Source: Treponema_I sp045599005 (lineage in GTDB: Bacteria; Spirochaetota; Spirochaetia; Treponematales; Treponemataceae). Taken from it: a DNA stretch of 64,000 nt. This document shows, one piece after another, positions 43,058-52,030 of this stretch. The notes beneath the pieces are model-generated. The model saw only the letters and a list, made by a program, of their open reading frames with translations, searched no databases and was not told the DNA's origin. Each line of letters starts with the position of its first letter. Positions within the stretch are counted from its first letter, which is position 1. Made by a program: the position numbers and the translations under genes. Location: the NCBI GenBank assembly GCA_045599005.1, contig JAZRVF010000018.1:54578-118577 (forward strand). The letters run 5' to 3'.

Positions 43058-43912
43058 ATGGAAAAACTCAAGATTTTGCTGCCGAAAGGCCGCATTTATG
43101 AAAATGTAGTGAGCCTGTTCACAGGTGCAGGAATCTCTGTGAAACTGCCGGAGCGCGCATACCGCCCCACAGTTAACCAGGATGATCTGGAAGCAAAGGT
43201 TATGAAGCCGCAGAACATCGGAAAGCTTCTTGAGCTTGGAAGCCATGATGTAGGTTTTACCGGCCGTGACTGGATCAAGGAAACTGGCGCTGATGTTGAG
43301 GAGATCATGGATACAGGTTTTGATCAGGTCCGCATTGTTGCCGCAGTTCCCAACAATATCAGTGATGAAGTGCTTACAAGACAGCACATTATTGTTGCTA
43401 CAGAGTACGAGAACATCGCAAAATCATGGCTCGCATCCAAAAACATTGACTCTCAGGTAATCCGCACTTACGGAGCAACTGAAGTTTTCCCGCCGGATGA
43501 TGCGGACATGATCGTGGACAATACTGCAACAGGCCGTACTCTGGTAGAGAACGGGCTCCGCATTGTGGACACAATCATTACAAGTTCCACATGTATGTTT
43601 GCTTCTAAAAAAGCTCTGGCAGATCCTGAGAAGAAAAAGAAGATCATGGAACTGAAGATGCTCTTTGAGGCAGTGCTTGATGCGCGGGACCGTGTAATGC
43701 TTGAGATGAATGTAAGCCGCGCCCGTTTTGAGGATCTGGTGAAAGGTCTGCCTTCAATGAAAAGCCCCACAATTTCTCCTCTTTACGGGGATGACGGTTA
43801 TGCAATCAAGATTGCAGTCAAAAAAAGCGAGGTTCCGGTTCTGCTTCCCAAACTCAAGGCGCTGGGTGCAACAGACATCCTGGAATACGATCTTCGCAAG
43901 GTAATGGCCTGA
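43058..43912 (+). CDS. hisG: ATP phosphoribosyltransferase, long form
   Basis: HisG joins ATP and PRPP in the first step of histidine synthesis. The 284 residues are the long form with a C-terminal regulatory domain (SPTISPLYGDDGYAIKIAV), so no HisZ partner is needed. LKILLPKGRIYENV, GFTGRDWI and the PRPP loop IVDNTATGRTLVENGL are present. GGAG precedes the ATG. It follows the leader-peptide attenuator and precedes hisB by 13 bases. Confidence 0.94.
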   Translation: MEKLKILLPKGRIYENVVSLFTGAGISVKLPERAYRPTVNQDDLEAKVMKPQNIGKLLELGSHDVGFTGRDWIKETGADVEEIMDTGFDQVRIVAAVPNNISDEVLTRQHIIVATEYENIAKSWLASKNIDSQVIRTYGATEVFPPDDADMIVDNTATGRTLVENGLRIVDTIITSSTCMFASKKALADPEKKKKIMELKMLFEAVLDARDRVMLEMNVSRARFEDLVKGLPSMKSPTISPLYGDDGYAIKIAVKKSEVPVLLPKLKALGATDILEYDLRKVMA

Positions 43913-43925
43913 ACCGGAGGATTCT

Positions 43926-44546
43926 ATGTCCAGAACTGCCACTATTGAGCGCAATACAAAAGAAACACAGATCAGTCTGACGCTGAATCTTGACGGTACC
44001 GGTGAATACAGAGTGGACTGTCCCATCGGCTTTCTGAACCACATGCTCAGCGCATTGTGCAAGCACGGACTTTTTGATCTTTCCGGAAGTCTTGCAGGCG
44101 ATCTGGAAGTGGACCAGCACCATCTTATTGAAGATACAGGCATTGCTTTGGGTTCCGCTTTTGCACAGGCTCTGGGAAACTGCGCCGGCATTTACAGAAG
44201 CGGAAGCTGTATTTATCCAATGGATGAGGCTCTGTGCCGTGCCGCTGTAGATTTCGGCGGCCGTCCCTATCTGGTCTGTGAGGCTGATCTTTCCGGGATT
44301 CCGCTGGTTTCAGTGGGACAGAACGGTGTGTCTTCCAGTTTTCAGACAGACTGCTTTGTGGACTTCTGGCAGGGTTTTGTAAGCACTGCACGCTGTAATC
44401 TGCATCTGGACACACTCCGTGGCCGCAGTGACCACCACAAGATGGAAGGTCTTTTCAAGGCAGCTGCGCGTGCAATCAGAGAGGCTGTTGAAGTTGATGC
44501 CCGTCGCGGCGGAGCGATTCCCTCCACAAAGGGAATAATCTGCTGA
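43926..44546 (+). CDS. hisB: Imidazoleglycerol-phosphate dehydratase
   Basis: The 206-residue protein is the stand-alone dehydratase without the phosphatase half found in enteric HisB. The metal-binding signatures FLNHMLSALCKHG, DQHHLIEDTGIALG, PMDEALCRAAVDFGGRP and LRGRSDHHKMEGLFKA are intact. It is the second gene of the his operon, and its stop overlaps the next start (TGATG). The remaining his genes are not in this window. Confidence 0.94.
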   Translation: MSRTATIERNTKETQISLTLNLDGTGEYRVDCPIGFLNHMLSALCKHGLFDLSGSLAGDLEVDQHHLIEDTGIALGSAFAQALGNCAGIYRSGSCIYPMDEALCRAAVDFGGRPYLVCEADLSGIPLVSVGQNGVSSSFQTDCFVDFWQGFVSTARCNLHLDTLRGRSDHHKMEGLFKAAARAIREAVEVDARRGGAIPSTKGIIC

Positions 44547-45136
44547 TGTATGAAAGGCTGATTCTGAGAAAAGCAGAACAGGCTGATCTTCCGGGTATAA
44601 TGGCTGTGGAAAACGCGGCTTTTTTACCCGGAATCAGAGAGAGCGCGGAAGTATTTGCGGAAAGAGCCGGAGTTTTTTCAGAAGGGTTTTTTGTTCTGAC
44701 AGAGCCGGGGGACTGGAACGGGCCTGGAACCGATAGAATAGCAGGTTATTTCTGTGCAGAAATATGGAGCATGGAACCTTTCTGTGGATGCTCTTCCGGA
44801 AAAAAATTTGATGCCGGTTTCTTTGAACTTGGGCACTCAATCAGGGACAGACACTGCAGAACGGGCAACACTCTTTACATCTCATCATTTGCACTGCTTC
44901 CGGAATATTGCGGCAAAGGCAACGGAAGCAGTTTTTTTATGGACGCACTGAACAGAATCCTTATGGAAAACCCTGGGATTGAACAATGTGTTCTTCTTGT
45001 GAATGAAGAATGGACCGCTGCCCGCCGGATTTACAGCAGAGCCGGTTTTGAAGAGGCAGGACTTCTGCAGGCTTTTTTTGAGCCCTCAGGACAGAGCGGA
45101 ATAATCATGACCGCAGCAAAGGAAAAAATCAGATGA
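44546..45136 (+). CDS. GNAT-family N-acetyltransferase
   Basis: The 196-residue protein has the GNAT core: LRKAEQADLPGIMAVENAAF at the N-terminus, TLYISSFALLPEYCGKGNGSSFF (acetyl-CoA loop, here G-K-G-N-G) and ARRIYSRAGFEEAGLL near the end. It resembles protein or amino-acid acetyltransferases; the substrate is unknown. It overlaps hisB and the next gene, so it is part of the his transcript. Confidence 0.8.
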   Translation: MYERLILRKAEQADLPGIMAVENAAFLPGIRESAEVFAERAGVFSEGFFVLTEPGDWNGPGTDRIAGYFCAEIWSMEPFCGCSSGKKFDAGFFELGHSIRDRHCRTGNTLYISSFALLPEYCGKGNGSSFFMDALNRILMENPGIEQCVLLVNEEWTAARRIYSRAGFEEAGLLQAFFEPSGQSGIIMTAAKEKIR

Positions 45137-45906
45137 AAGAAAAGACTTACGGAGCTTTCTGCAGGTTCCGTGAAGATTTAAAGAATCAGATTGAAAACTG
45201 GCAGAGTGATTCAGGACTGATGCAGGAACTGGTCTGCCTGCAGAAAGAGGCTGCGGAGAAAGACGGAGTACCCGCTTATGAACTGGAGCATCCCCTTGTG
45301 TACAACCGTGCCTTGGACGAGATTGGGCCGGAGGATGAGATAAAGCTCATTGTGATCGGGGATAATCCTGGAAAAGACGAGCAGCGTGACAGAAACCAGC
45401 GTTATCTTGTGGGACAGGCGGGCAAGATTGCGGAAGGTTTTTTCCGCCGTAATGCGGAACTTGGAATAGATTTCAGAAAAAATGCAGTGATACTGAACAA
45501 GACTCCCCTTCACACCGCAAAAACCAAGGAGCTGGATTATCTGATAAAGAATGGAAGTGCTGCGGTGAAGGAACTGGTTTACTCAAGTCAGAAATGGATG
45601 GCGGAAAAGACTGCGGAGCTTCACATGGCCCTGAATGAGGAAGAGGAATGCGGGCTCTGGCTTGTCGGATATTCTGAGCTGAAAGGGAAAGGTCTCTTCC
45701 TGGACTATAAGAAAACTCTCTGCGGGGCTTATGGAGAATCGGAGGCTTTCGGGCTGGTGTCTGTGTTCCAGCATTTTTCGATGAACCGTTTTTCAATTGA
45801 TCTTGCGGAATACGCAGAGAAACACAGGGAAAACTCACTGGAACAGAACATCCGGGAACTGGGAGCGAAGCATAGGTCAGAGATTTTTGGGGCAGAAACG
45901 CTCTGA
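45133..45906 (+). CDS. Uracil-DNA glycosylase-superfamily-like protein
   Basis: The 257-residue protein has IVIGDNPGKDEQRDRN near residue 73, resembling UDG motif A (GxxPGxxE), then GQAGKIAEGFF, VILNKTPLHT and a C-terminal FQHFSMNRF in the position of the motif B His. This suggests the UDG fold, but catalytic details differ from families I know, so glycosylase activity is uncertain. It is the last gene of the hisG-hisB-GNAT operon, overlapping the GNAT stop. Confidence 0.6.
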   Translation: MKEKTYGAFCRFREDLKNQIENWQSDSGLMQELVCLQKEAAEKDGVPAYELEHPLVYNRALDEIGPEDEIKLIVIGDNPGKDEQRDRNQRYLVGQAGKIAEGFFRRNAELGIDFRKNAVILNKTPLHTAKTKELDYLIKNGSAAVKELVYSSQKWMAEKTAELHMALNEEEECGLWLVGYSELKGKGLFLDYKKTLCGAYGESEAFGLVSVFQHFSMNRFSIDLAEYAEKHRENSLEQNIRELGAKHRSEIFGAETL

Positions 45907-45918
45907 GCAGATCGCTTA

Positions 45919-45947
45919 TTGAACGGGATTTGAGTGTTTGATATAAT
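45919..45947 (+). promoter_or_regulatory. pheT promoter
   Basis: TTGAAC (45919-45924), 17 bp, TATAAT (45942-45947). The ATG at 45980 has its own AGAGGGG ribosome site, so this gene uses a conventional leader. Confidence 0.7.
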
Positions 45948-45979
45948 GAAAAAATCTTGCATCATTCAGAGGGGATTTT

Positions 45980-47704
45980 ATGCCTAAAATTGAAGTTAAT
46001 GAAAAACTTTTTTTTAACCTGTTGGGAACAAAATACGATTACGATACTCTTGAACAAAAACTGACCTGCGCCAAGGCCGAACTTGACGAGAAACCTGATA
46101 TGACTCAGAGCGAGGACGAGCGTGTAATCAAGATTGAGTTGAATGACACAAACCGTCCTGACCTGTGGTCAACTGCCGGTGTCTCACGTGCTCTGCGTGT
46201 TCACAAAACCGGTGTTTCTGCTGATTACACTTCTTTTCTTTCCACAGCGGAAAAAACTCAGGATTATGGAAGCCGTGTTGTAAATGTTGAGGAATCTGTA
46301 AAAGAAGTCCGTCCTTTTATGACAGCTTTTGTTATCTCCGGAAAACCCATTGATGAGCCCATGCTTCTGGACATCATCCAGACACAGGAGAAACTCTGCT
46401 GGAACTTCGGTCACAAACGCAAGTCAATTTCCATGGGTGTCTACCGCTCAGCACAGCTTTCATGGCCTGTTACTTACGGCGGTGTTGATCCTGACACAAC
46501 AAGCTTTGTGCCGCTTCAGTGCACTGAACCCATGACATGCCGCCAGATTCTTTCTGAACATCCAAAAGGAAAGGAATACGGCTGGATTCTTAAAGATGCA
46601 AAAAAATTCCCCTTGCTCCGGGATTCAACAGGCGAAGTAATGTCCATGGCTCCTATCATCAACAGTGCGACATTGGGTGCCGTAAAAGTGGGTGACAGTG
46701 ACCTGATGGTTGAGATGACCGGTGATGACATGGCCAACCTGATGCTTGCCACAAACATTGTCGCCTGTGACTTTGTTGATGCCGGATACACAATTCTGCC
46801 GGTTCTGGTAAAACATCCCTATGAGACAGGTTTTGGAAAAGATGTTGTGACACCTTTCTATTTCCAGACAACAACTGATGCAAATATTAAGGCTGTAAAC
46901 AAACGTCTGGGCACTGACATGACTGCTGCCGAAGCTGTGGATGCTCTTGCACACATGGGCTGCAGTGCCGCAGTGAAAGGTGAGGCCGGAAACGAGACAA
47001 TCACACTGACTCCCCCACCCTACCGCAATGACTTCCTGCATGAGGTTGACGTCATTGAAGATGTGATGATGGGCATTGATCTTACAAACTTTGCACCTGA
47101 ACGCCCGAGAGATTTCACGATCGGACGCCTTCTGCCGATCACTCTTCTGAGCCGCAAGACAAAGGAACTGATGGTTGGTATGGGATATCAGGAGATGATC
47201 TTCAACTATCTCGGTTCAAAGAAAGATTACATTGACAGAATGAATATTACTGCTGACGGAGTAATTGAGATTGCAAACCCCATGAGCGAGAACTATCAGT
47301 TTGTGCGGCCCTCAATCATTCCTTCTCTGCTTTCAGCTGAGGCAGGTTCAGGAAATGCGGTCTATCCCCACAAGATCTTTGAGACAGGAAAAGTTGCTTT
47401 CCTCTGTGAGGAAGAGAACACAGGAACACGCACACGCCAGAATCTTGGTTTTGTGACTGCCAGCGGAGATGCAAACTTCAATACTGCCGCAAGTGAAGTT
47501 GCTACATTGCTGCATTTCCTGGGTCATGAGTATGTGGTCGCAGAAGCAAATGATCCCCGCTTTATTCCCGGACGTCAGGCCTCTATCCTGAAAGACGGAA
47601 AGGCAATCGGTATTTTCGGCGAAGTTCATCCTCAGGTTCTGGAGAACTGGGCAATCACTGTTCCCTGTGTTGCCGGTGAAATGGATCTGGAAGTCCTGCT
47701 GTAA
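45980..47704 (+). CDS. pheT: Phenylalanine-tRNA ligase beta subunit, short archaeal type
   Basis: The 574-residue protein has the archaeal/eukaryotic-type order: KIEVNEKLFFNLLG at the start, KIELNDTNRPDLWSTAGVSRAL, a B3/B4-like editing part, a B5 domain (LTPPPYRNDFLHEVDVIEDVMMGID) and a C-terminal catalytic-like core (NPMSENYQFVRPSIIPSLL). Typical bacterial PheT is about 800 residues, with N-terminal tRNA-binding and C-terminal anticodon domains that are absent here. Spirochaetes are known to carry this archaeal form. pheS is not adjacent. Confidence 0.92.
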   Translation: MPKIEVNEKLFFNLLGTKYDYDTLEQKLTCAKAELDEKPDMTQSEDERVIKIELNDTNRPDLWSTAGVSRALRVHKTGVSADYTSFLSTAEKTQDYGSRVVNVEESVKEVRPFMTAFVISGKPIDEPMLLDIIQTQEKLCWNFGHKRKSISMGVYRSAQLSWPVTYGGVDPDTTSFVPLQCTEPMTCRQILSEHPKGKEYGWILKDAKKFPLLRDSTGEVMSMAPIINSATLGAVKVGDSDLMVEMTGDDMANLMLATNIVACDFVDAGYTILPVLVKHPYETGFGKDVVTPFYFQTTTDANIKAVNKRLGTDMTAAEAVDALAHMGCSAAVKGEAGNETITLTPPPYRNDFLHEVDVIEDVMMGIDLTNFAPERPRDFTIGRLLPITLLSRKTKELMVGMGYQEMIFNYLGSKKDYIDRMNITADGVIEIANPMSENYQFVRPSIIPSLLSAEAGSGNAVYPHKIFETGKVAFLCEEENTGTRTRQNLGFVTASGDANFNTAASEVATLLHFLGHEYVVAEANDPRFIPGRQASILKDGKAIGIFGEVHPQVLENWAITVPCVAGEMDLEVLL

Positions 47705-47740
47705 GAGACACTGTCCGGCATCTGTCGGGCAGGCAAAAAG

Positions 47741-47792
47741 AAAGCGCAGTCTGGAAGTGCACTTTGGTACTTCACAGCTGCGCTTTTTTTTT
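47741..47792. terminator. Bidirectional terminator between pheT and the TSCPD gene
   Basis: AAAGCGCAG (47741-47749) pairs with CTGCGCTTT (47778-47786), followed by TTTTTT. A and T tracts flank both sides. Confidence 0.8.
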
Positions 47793-47817
47793 CAGAACCG
47801 GATGTTCTGAAGTCAGT

Positions 47818-48057
47818 TTATTTCATCACGGCAATTGCAAGCTGATCTGCGCAGGATGTGGGTCTTCTTCCGCAGAGGTTTCCCTTGAGTTTCTCGTGGA
47901 TTTCTTCGGCTTTCATTCCGTCCAGAAGTTTTGCAAGAATTTTCAGGTTTCCGTTGCAGCCACCGGTGAATTCGATGTTGGTTACAACTCCGTCTTTGTC
48001 TTTGTCAAATGTGATGAGTGTTGCGCATGTATCTGTTGTCTTGAATTTGTGTGTCAT
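47818..48057 (-). CDS. Small TSCPD-domain protein
   Basis: The 79-residue protein has FTGGCNGNLKILAKLLDGM and a C-terminal LCGRRPTSCADQLAIAV, the Cys pattern of the TSCPD domain also found at the end of some ribonucleotide reductases. Stand-alone versions have no established role. AAGGAG precedes the ATG. It lies 27 bp after gpx in the same direction, so the two are probably one operon and may share a redox role. Confidence 0.82.
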   Translation of the reverse strand: MTHKFKTTDTCATLITFDKDKDGVVTNIEFTGGCNGNLKILAKLLDGMKAEEIHEKLKGNLCGRRPTSCADQLAIAVMK

Positions 48058-48084
48058 AGTCTGTGTCTCCTTTTAATCCTTTGA

Positions 48085-48567
48085 TTATCCTCTGAGGGCT
48101 TTTTCAACGAAAGCATCAATTTTTTCCGGTTTTACAGTGGGTGCAAAACGTGCGATGACTTTTCCGTCTTTGTTCACAAGGAACTTTGTGAAATTCCATT
48201 TGATTTTCTGTGTTCCGCAGATTCCTCTTTTCTGACTTTTGAGGAACTTGTACAGAGGATCGGCATTGTCTCCGTTCACATCGATTTTTGAGAACTGGGG
48301 GAAAGTGATACCATATCTGCCTGTGCAGAAGGAATGGATTTCGTCGTCAGACCCGGGAGCCTGTGACAGAAACTGATTGCAGGGGAAGTCAAGAATTTCA
48401 AATCCCTGTTTATTGTATTTCTCGTAGAGATCCTGAAGGCCGTCGTACTGGGGAGTGAATCCGCAGCCAGTTGCAGTGTTTACAATCAGAAGGACTTTTC
48501 CTTCATATTCTTTGAGTGAAAGTGCGTTTCCATCCTGTGTCTTTACGTCAAAATCATAAATCTTCAT
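48085..48567 (-). CDS. Glutathione peroxidase-family thiol peroxidase
   Basis: The 160-residue enzyme reduces peroxides, in bacteria usually with thioredoxin. The peroxidatic residue is Cys, not selenocysteine, in NTATGCGFTPQYDGLQDLYE. A resolving Cys candidate lies in FPCNQF, and WNFTKFLV completes the catalytic set. The ATG at 48567 has AAGGAG supplied by the upstream repeat; an in-frame ATG at 48639 lies inside that repeat. The divergent OhrR-type gene suggests peroxide control. Confidence 0.9.
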   Translation of the reverse strand: MKIYDFDVKTQDGNALSLKEYEGKVLLIVNTATGCGFTPQYDGLQDLYEKYNKQGFEILDFPCNQFLSQAPGSDDEIHSFCTGRYGITFPQFSKIDVNGDNADPLYKFLKSQKRGICGTQKIKWNFTKFLVNKDGKVIARFAPTVKPEKIDAFVEKALRG

Positions 48568-48573
48568 AAAAAA

Positions 48574-48719
48574 CTCCTTATAAAACACCGCGTTAGCGGC
48601 GAGCCATGGAAGGCGAGAATAAACAGCTTGAGGATGCAACGCATTCGCAAACTGTCATGAAAAAAATTACATGGAGGTATTTTTTTTCATGCCTTCTTAT
48701 AAAAAACCGCGTTAGCGGC
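48574..48719 (-). repeat. Interspersed structured repeat, copy C (full length, reversed)
   Basis: Read in reverse, it has GCCGCTAACGCGG at both ends (complement of 48588-48600 and 48707-48719). These are 119 bp apart, against 118 in copy A. A long inverted repeat ATGAAAAAAATTAC-type lies near 48658-48691. At the pair where copy A has ATGAT/ATCAT this copy has ATGAA/TTCAT, a compensating change. It ends in AAGGAG (48574-48579) before gpx. Confidence 0.85.
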
Positions 48720-48742
48720 TTGGTTTGTGGTTGTACGACATT

Positions 48743-48804
48743 TAATTGTGTACAATCTTTTTATAAACCAAAGGATTGATTTTGTCAATATAATTGTGTA
48801 CAAT
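48743..48804. promoter_or_regulatory. Paired operator sites upstream of the OhrR-type gene
   Basis: The 14-mer TAATTGTGTACAAT occurs exactly twice, at 48743-48756 and 48791-48804, with a TTGT/ACAA dyad in each. The second copy overlaps a perfect TATAAT (48789-48794), so binding there would block the regulator's own promoter. The pair sits between divergent gpx and the regulator, a usual autoregulation layout. Confidence 0.65.
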
Positions 48805-48810
48805 TTATTT

Positions 48811-49278
48811 ATGGAAGAAAAAAAACTAGAAACTGAAGAGAACCAGATACAGTCATTTGATCCGCTGCAGCTGAAAAATCAGCTCTGTTTTGCACTTTAT
48901 GTCTGCTCAAAAGAAATCATAAAGAAATACGGACCATTTTTGGAAAAACATAATCTTACCTACACATCTTACATCACGCTGATGTCACTGTGGGAAAAGG
49001 ACCAGGTGACGGTGAAACAGCTGGGTGAGCAGCTGTTCCTTGACTCGGGGACTTTGACACCGCTCCTGAAGAAAATGGAAGCCCAGGGACTGATTCTGAG
49101 ACAGCGCAGTAAAGAAGACGAAAGGACAGTGTTCATCACTCTGACACAGCAGGGCCGGGATCTGAAACAGGAATGCCTTGAGATTCCTGCCCAGATGTTC
49201 TGTCTGAACCTGGTGGACGCAGAAAAAGCGCCCCAGCTGCTGTTCTCACTGCATGAGATGATGGAACGGCTCCGGTAA
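48811..49278 (+). CDS. MarR-family regulator, OhrR type
   Basis: The 155-residue protein has the winged-helix MarR core (LTYTSYITLMSLWEKDQVTVKQLGEQL, SGTLTPLLKKMEAQGLILRQRSKEDERTVFITLT in parts). LKNQLCFALYVCS near the N-terminus matches the OhrR peroxide-sensing region, whose Cys is oxidised by organic peroxides. An in-frame ATG at 48727 would run through the operators, so I start at 48811. It probably represses itself and perhaps gpx. Confidence 0.82.
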   Translation: MEEKKLETEENQIQSFDPLQLKNQLCFALYVCSKEIIKKYGPFLEKHNLTYTSYITLMSLWEKDQVTVKQLGEQLFLDSGTLTPLLKKMEAQGLILRQRSKEDERTVFITLTQQGRDLKQECLEIPAQMFCLNLVDAEKAPQLLFSLHEMMERLR

Positions 49279-49282
49279 AGTC

Positions 49283-49319
49283 TGGCGGTTCCCACTGCAT
49301 TGTCCTGCAGGGGAATCGC
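49283..49319. terminator. Terminator between the OhrR-type gene and the MCP gene
   Basis: GGCGGTTCCC and GGGAATCGCC pair around a 17-nt loop. The T-tract is weak. Confidence 0.5.
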
Positions 49320-49330
49320 CTTCCGGATGG

Positions 49331-51187
49331 CTACAGATTGAAGCTGTTGATTTTGTCTGCAATTTCGTTTACAGCCATCTGATTTTTTTCTGATACGGCT
49401 GAGACATTCTGAATTGCGTTAGTGATTCCCTGAATACTTTCTGTCATTTCAGTCATTTTTGCGGAAATGTTATCAGAGACTTCAGTAAGATTCTTCATTT
49501 CGCCCACTACAATCTGACTGCCGGTAAGCATTTCGGAAGAATCAGCGGTTACGGTAGATGTGGTTTCGGTAATATCACGGATCGCTCCCAGAACCTGATT
49601 GTTGCCTTCAGCCTGCTCTGCCATTGCATGCATAACAACCTGTTCCTGGTTTCTGACAGTCTGGGACAGTTCATAAATAGCGTCAAACTTTTTCTGCACT
49701 TCTTTTGTATTGTCAGAAACCTGTTCAATGGAAGAAGAAAGTGTCTGAAGATTTTCATTTATGGTCTTGCTTTGCTTTGTTGTCTGCTCAGCAAGTTTCC
49801 GGATTTCAGCGGCAACAACGGCAAATCCTTTTCCTGCTTCTCCGGCATGGGCTGATTCAATTGCAGCATTCATGGCAAGAAGATTTGTCTGTTCCGCAAT
49901 GTTCTCAATAATGGAAGTTGCTTCCAGCAGAATGGCAGACTGTTCAATGATTGTCTGAGAAATAGAGACTGCAAGTTCAACGGAATTTCTTCCGTCTTCT
50001 GAAGCCTGACTCAAAGAAGCGACCGCCTCTGTGTTTTTTTCCAGAATCTGATTTACTGAGTTTACGTTTGCAACCATTTCCTCAACTGCGGCGGAAGACT
50101 GATTTATGGCAGAAACCTGTGAAGAAATGTCGTTGTTCAGTTTATTTGTATTTCTGATGATTTCATTTACAGAACCGTTTGTGTCGGCAACACCCTTTGT
50201 CTGCATCTGGATTGCATTCTGAACGGAACCGATACCGGAGGAGATTGTGGAAGATTCCCTGGTAACCATTGACATCTCATTTTCAAGATGAAGGGCTGTT
50301 TCTGTTGTATTTTGAATCGAATTCCTGAAATCAAGAAGAAGCGCCTTTGTTGAATCCTTAAGGTTGTTGAGTGAATTTGCAAGTTCTCCTAATTCACAGC
50401 GGATAAAAACGGGAATGCTGTCAGTCTGATAATTCTTTTTGGTCAGATCATATGAGAATTTATTGACTTTCTTGATGCATCGGTTGATGTCAACCAGCTG
50501 GATGAACATGTCAATTACACCCACCGCAGCAATAAGCAGCGCAAAGGGAGTAAGTTTTACGAGCAATGCGGCAATGCTCAGATCACGGTTTGCCGGAATA
50601 TCAACAACCGATTCAATAAAAAGAACCATTCCGACCAGAATAAAGATGAGGATCAGAATGCATCTTTGAAGGAAAGAGAAAGTCTGGAATTCTTTTCTGT
50701 AAGGAAGCCATCCCACGGCTTTTTCAAGTGACGAGACCAATAGGATATAAGCCAGGACTGAAAAAGAGCTGAGCAGTCCGAACAGAACGGAAAAATTGAA
50801 GTACATGTAAGAGGCGCCCTGGAAAGCAACGGGAGAAAATCCCCGCTGGACATTTACAGAAGTTGATAAAAGGGAATGCAGAATAATGATTGCGATAGGA
50901 AGGGCAAAAGAAATCATATTATAAACTTTGATCAGTCTGTTCACTTTTTTGATACTGTCTTCGCTTCCGTCGTATGCCCGGACATTTCTGTCCAGAAAGA
51001 TAAAGGAAACAACGGGTATGATAATGGAAAGAAGCAGCAGAATTCCTGATGAGGGAGTGCCTCCGAAGTAAATACTCTCTTCCATTGTCATTCCACCCAT
51101 CAGCACTACGACAGGAACATACAGGAAAAAGGGCAATGTGTATGCCAGAATTGAGAAAACGAGAATTTTTTTGGGGATCCGATGCAT
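49331..51187 (-). CDS. Methyl-accepting chemotaxis protein with a multi-helix membrane sensor
   Basis: The 618-residue receptor signals to CheA through the hairpin tip IAEQTNLLAMNAAIESAHAG and AVVAAEIRKLAEQT. The N-terminal 240 residues contain about six hydrophobic segments with only short loops, so no classical periplasmic ligand domain is present; sensing may occur in the membrane. A HAMP-like linker and long coiled-coil follow. GAGGAG precedes the ATG. The 229-bp gap upstream to the XRE gene shows nothing else I can support. Confidence 0.9.
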   Translation of the reverse strand: MHRIPKKILVFSILAYTLPFFLYVPVVVLMGGMTMEESIYFGGTPSSGILLLLSIIIPVVSFIFLDRNVRAYDGSEDSIKKVNRLIKVYNMISFALPIAIIILHSLLSTSVNVQRGFSPVAFQGASYMYFNFSVLFGLLSSFSVLAYILLVSSLEKAVGWLPYRKEFQTFSFLQRCILILIFILVGMVLFIESVVDIPANRDLSIAALLVKLTPFALLIAAVGVIDMFIQLVDINRCIKKVNKFSYDLTKKNYQTDSIPVFIRCELGELANSLNNLKDSTKALLLDFRNSIQNTTETALHLENEMSMVTRESSTISSGIGSVQNAIQMQTKGVADTNGSVNEIIRNTNKLNNDISSQVSAINQSSAAVEEMVANVNSVNQILEKNTEAVASLSQASEDGRNSVELAVSISQTIIEQSAILLEATSIIENIAEQTNLLAMNAAIESAHAGEAGKGFAVVAAEIRKLAEQTTKQSKTINENLQTLSSSIEQVSDNTKEVQKKFDAIYELSQTVRNQEQVVMHAMAEQAEGNNQVLGAIRDITETTSTVTADSSEMLTGSQIVVGEMKNLTEVSDNISAKMTEMTESIQGITNAIQNVSAVSEKNQMAVNEIADKINSFNL

Positions 51188-51416
51188 AAAGTACTCCTCA
51201 CTGGTTGGGATAAATCATCATTACGCTGATTTTTATCTGGACATTTTTAATTGAATCTGGCATTCAGACCAGTTGGAGAGATTTTATTTTTTCCGGTTTG
51301 GAATTTCAAGTCTTTGGGGGACAGGGGGAAATGCAAAAATAAAAAAGTGGTTGAAAAGGGTCTCTGGAACAGGAGGGTTCTGGAATGCGGATTTTTCCGG
51401 ATAATTCCAGGTTCCA

Positions 51417-52025
51417 TTATTTCTGTGTCTTTAATGCGGCCAGGACTTTTATTATGAACAGTGCAAAAAACAGAATGCATGGGTCGGGCTGGTTTGTCAT
51501 GGCGGAAAAAACTATCACAAGAGAACTGAACATTCCGGAGAGAATCAGTTCCGCTTTCTGCTTGCCTTTTGTCTGGATATTCTGCAGCGCCAGTTCCAGA
51601 GTACCGAATAAAACACTGCAGCCGGCAAGCACCGCAAAAATGATTCTGATAAACCCAGGCACGTGGGAAAGGTTAAGAAGACTTACAATTTCAATACGGC
51701 TTTCAGAACGGTCTGCAAAAAGCGGGATTATGAACAGCAGGACCGCAAGAAAATCAGTGATTCCAAAAATCAGGGAGCGCAGAATTCTGGAACTGTTTCT
51801 GGTCTGAGTATCTGCAAGATCTATAAGCTCATTGGATGACAGAAGTTCATCAATGGAAATGGCAAAGATTTCGGAAAGTTTTTTCAGGGAATCAAGGTTT
51901 GGATAGCCCCGTCCCGATTCCCACTTTGAGACTGCCACTCTGGAAACGCAAACTTTCTCTGCCAGCTGTTCCTGGGTGAGGCCTTTCTGATTTCTTAACT
52001 GCTGAAGTTTCTGGTTAAAATCCAT
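51417..52025 (-). CDS. XRE-family regulator with C-terminal membrane helices
   Basis: The 202-residue protein begins with a Cro/CI helix-turn-helix: LQQLRNQKGLTQEQLAEKV and VSRVAVSKWESGRGYPNL. Three or four membrane helices follow (FGITDFLAVLLFIIPLF, IIFAVLAGCSVLFG, ILFFALFIIKVLAAL). Membrane-tethered XRE regulators occur in Firmicutes and some others. I start at 52025 (MDFNQKL), though ATG 52034 is also in frame. A TATAAT (complement of 52035-52040) lies just upstream with no ribosome site. Confidence 0.8.
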   Translation of the reverse strand: MDFNQKLQQLRNQKGLTQEQLAEKVCVSRVAVSKWESGRGYPNLDSLKKLSEIFAISIDELLSSNELIDLADTQTRNSSRILRSLIFGITDFLAVLLFIIPLFADRSESRIEIVSLLNLSHVPGFIRIIFAVLAGCSVLFGTLELALQNIQTKGKQKAELILSGMFSSLVIVFSAMTNQPDPCILFFALFIIKVLAALKTQK

Positions 52026-52030
52026 ATCAG

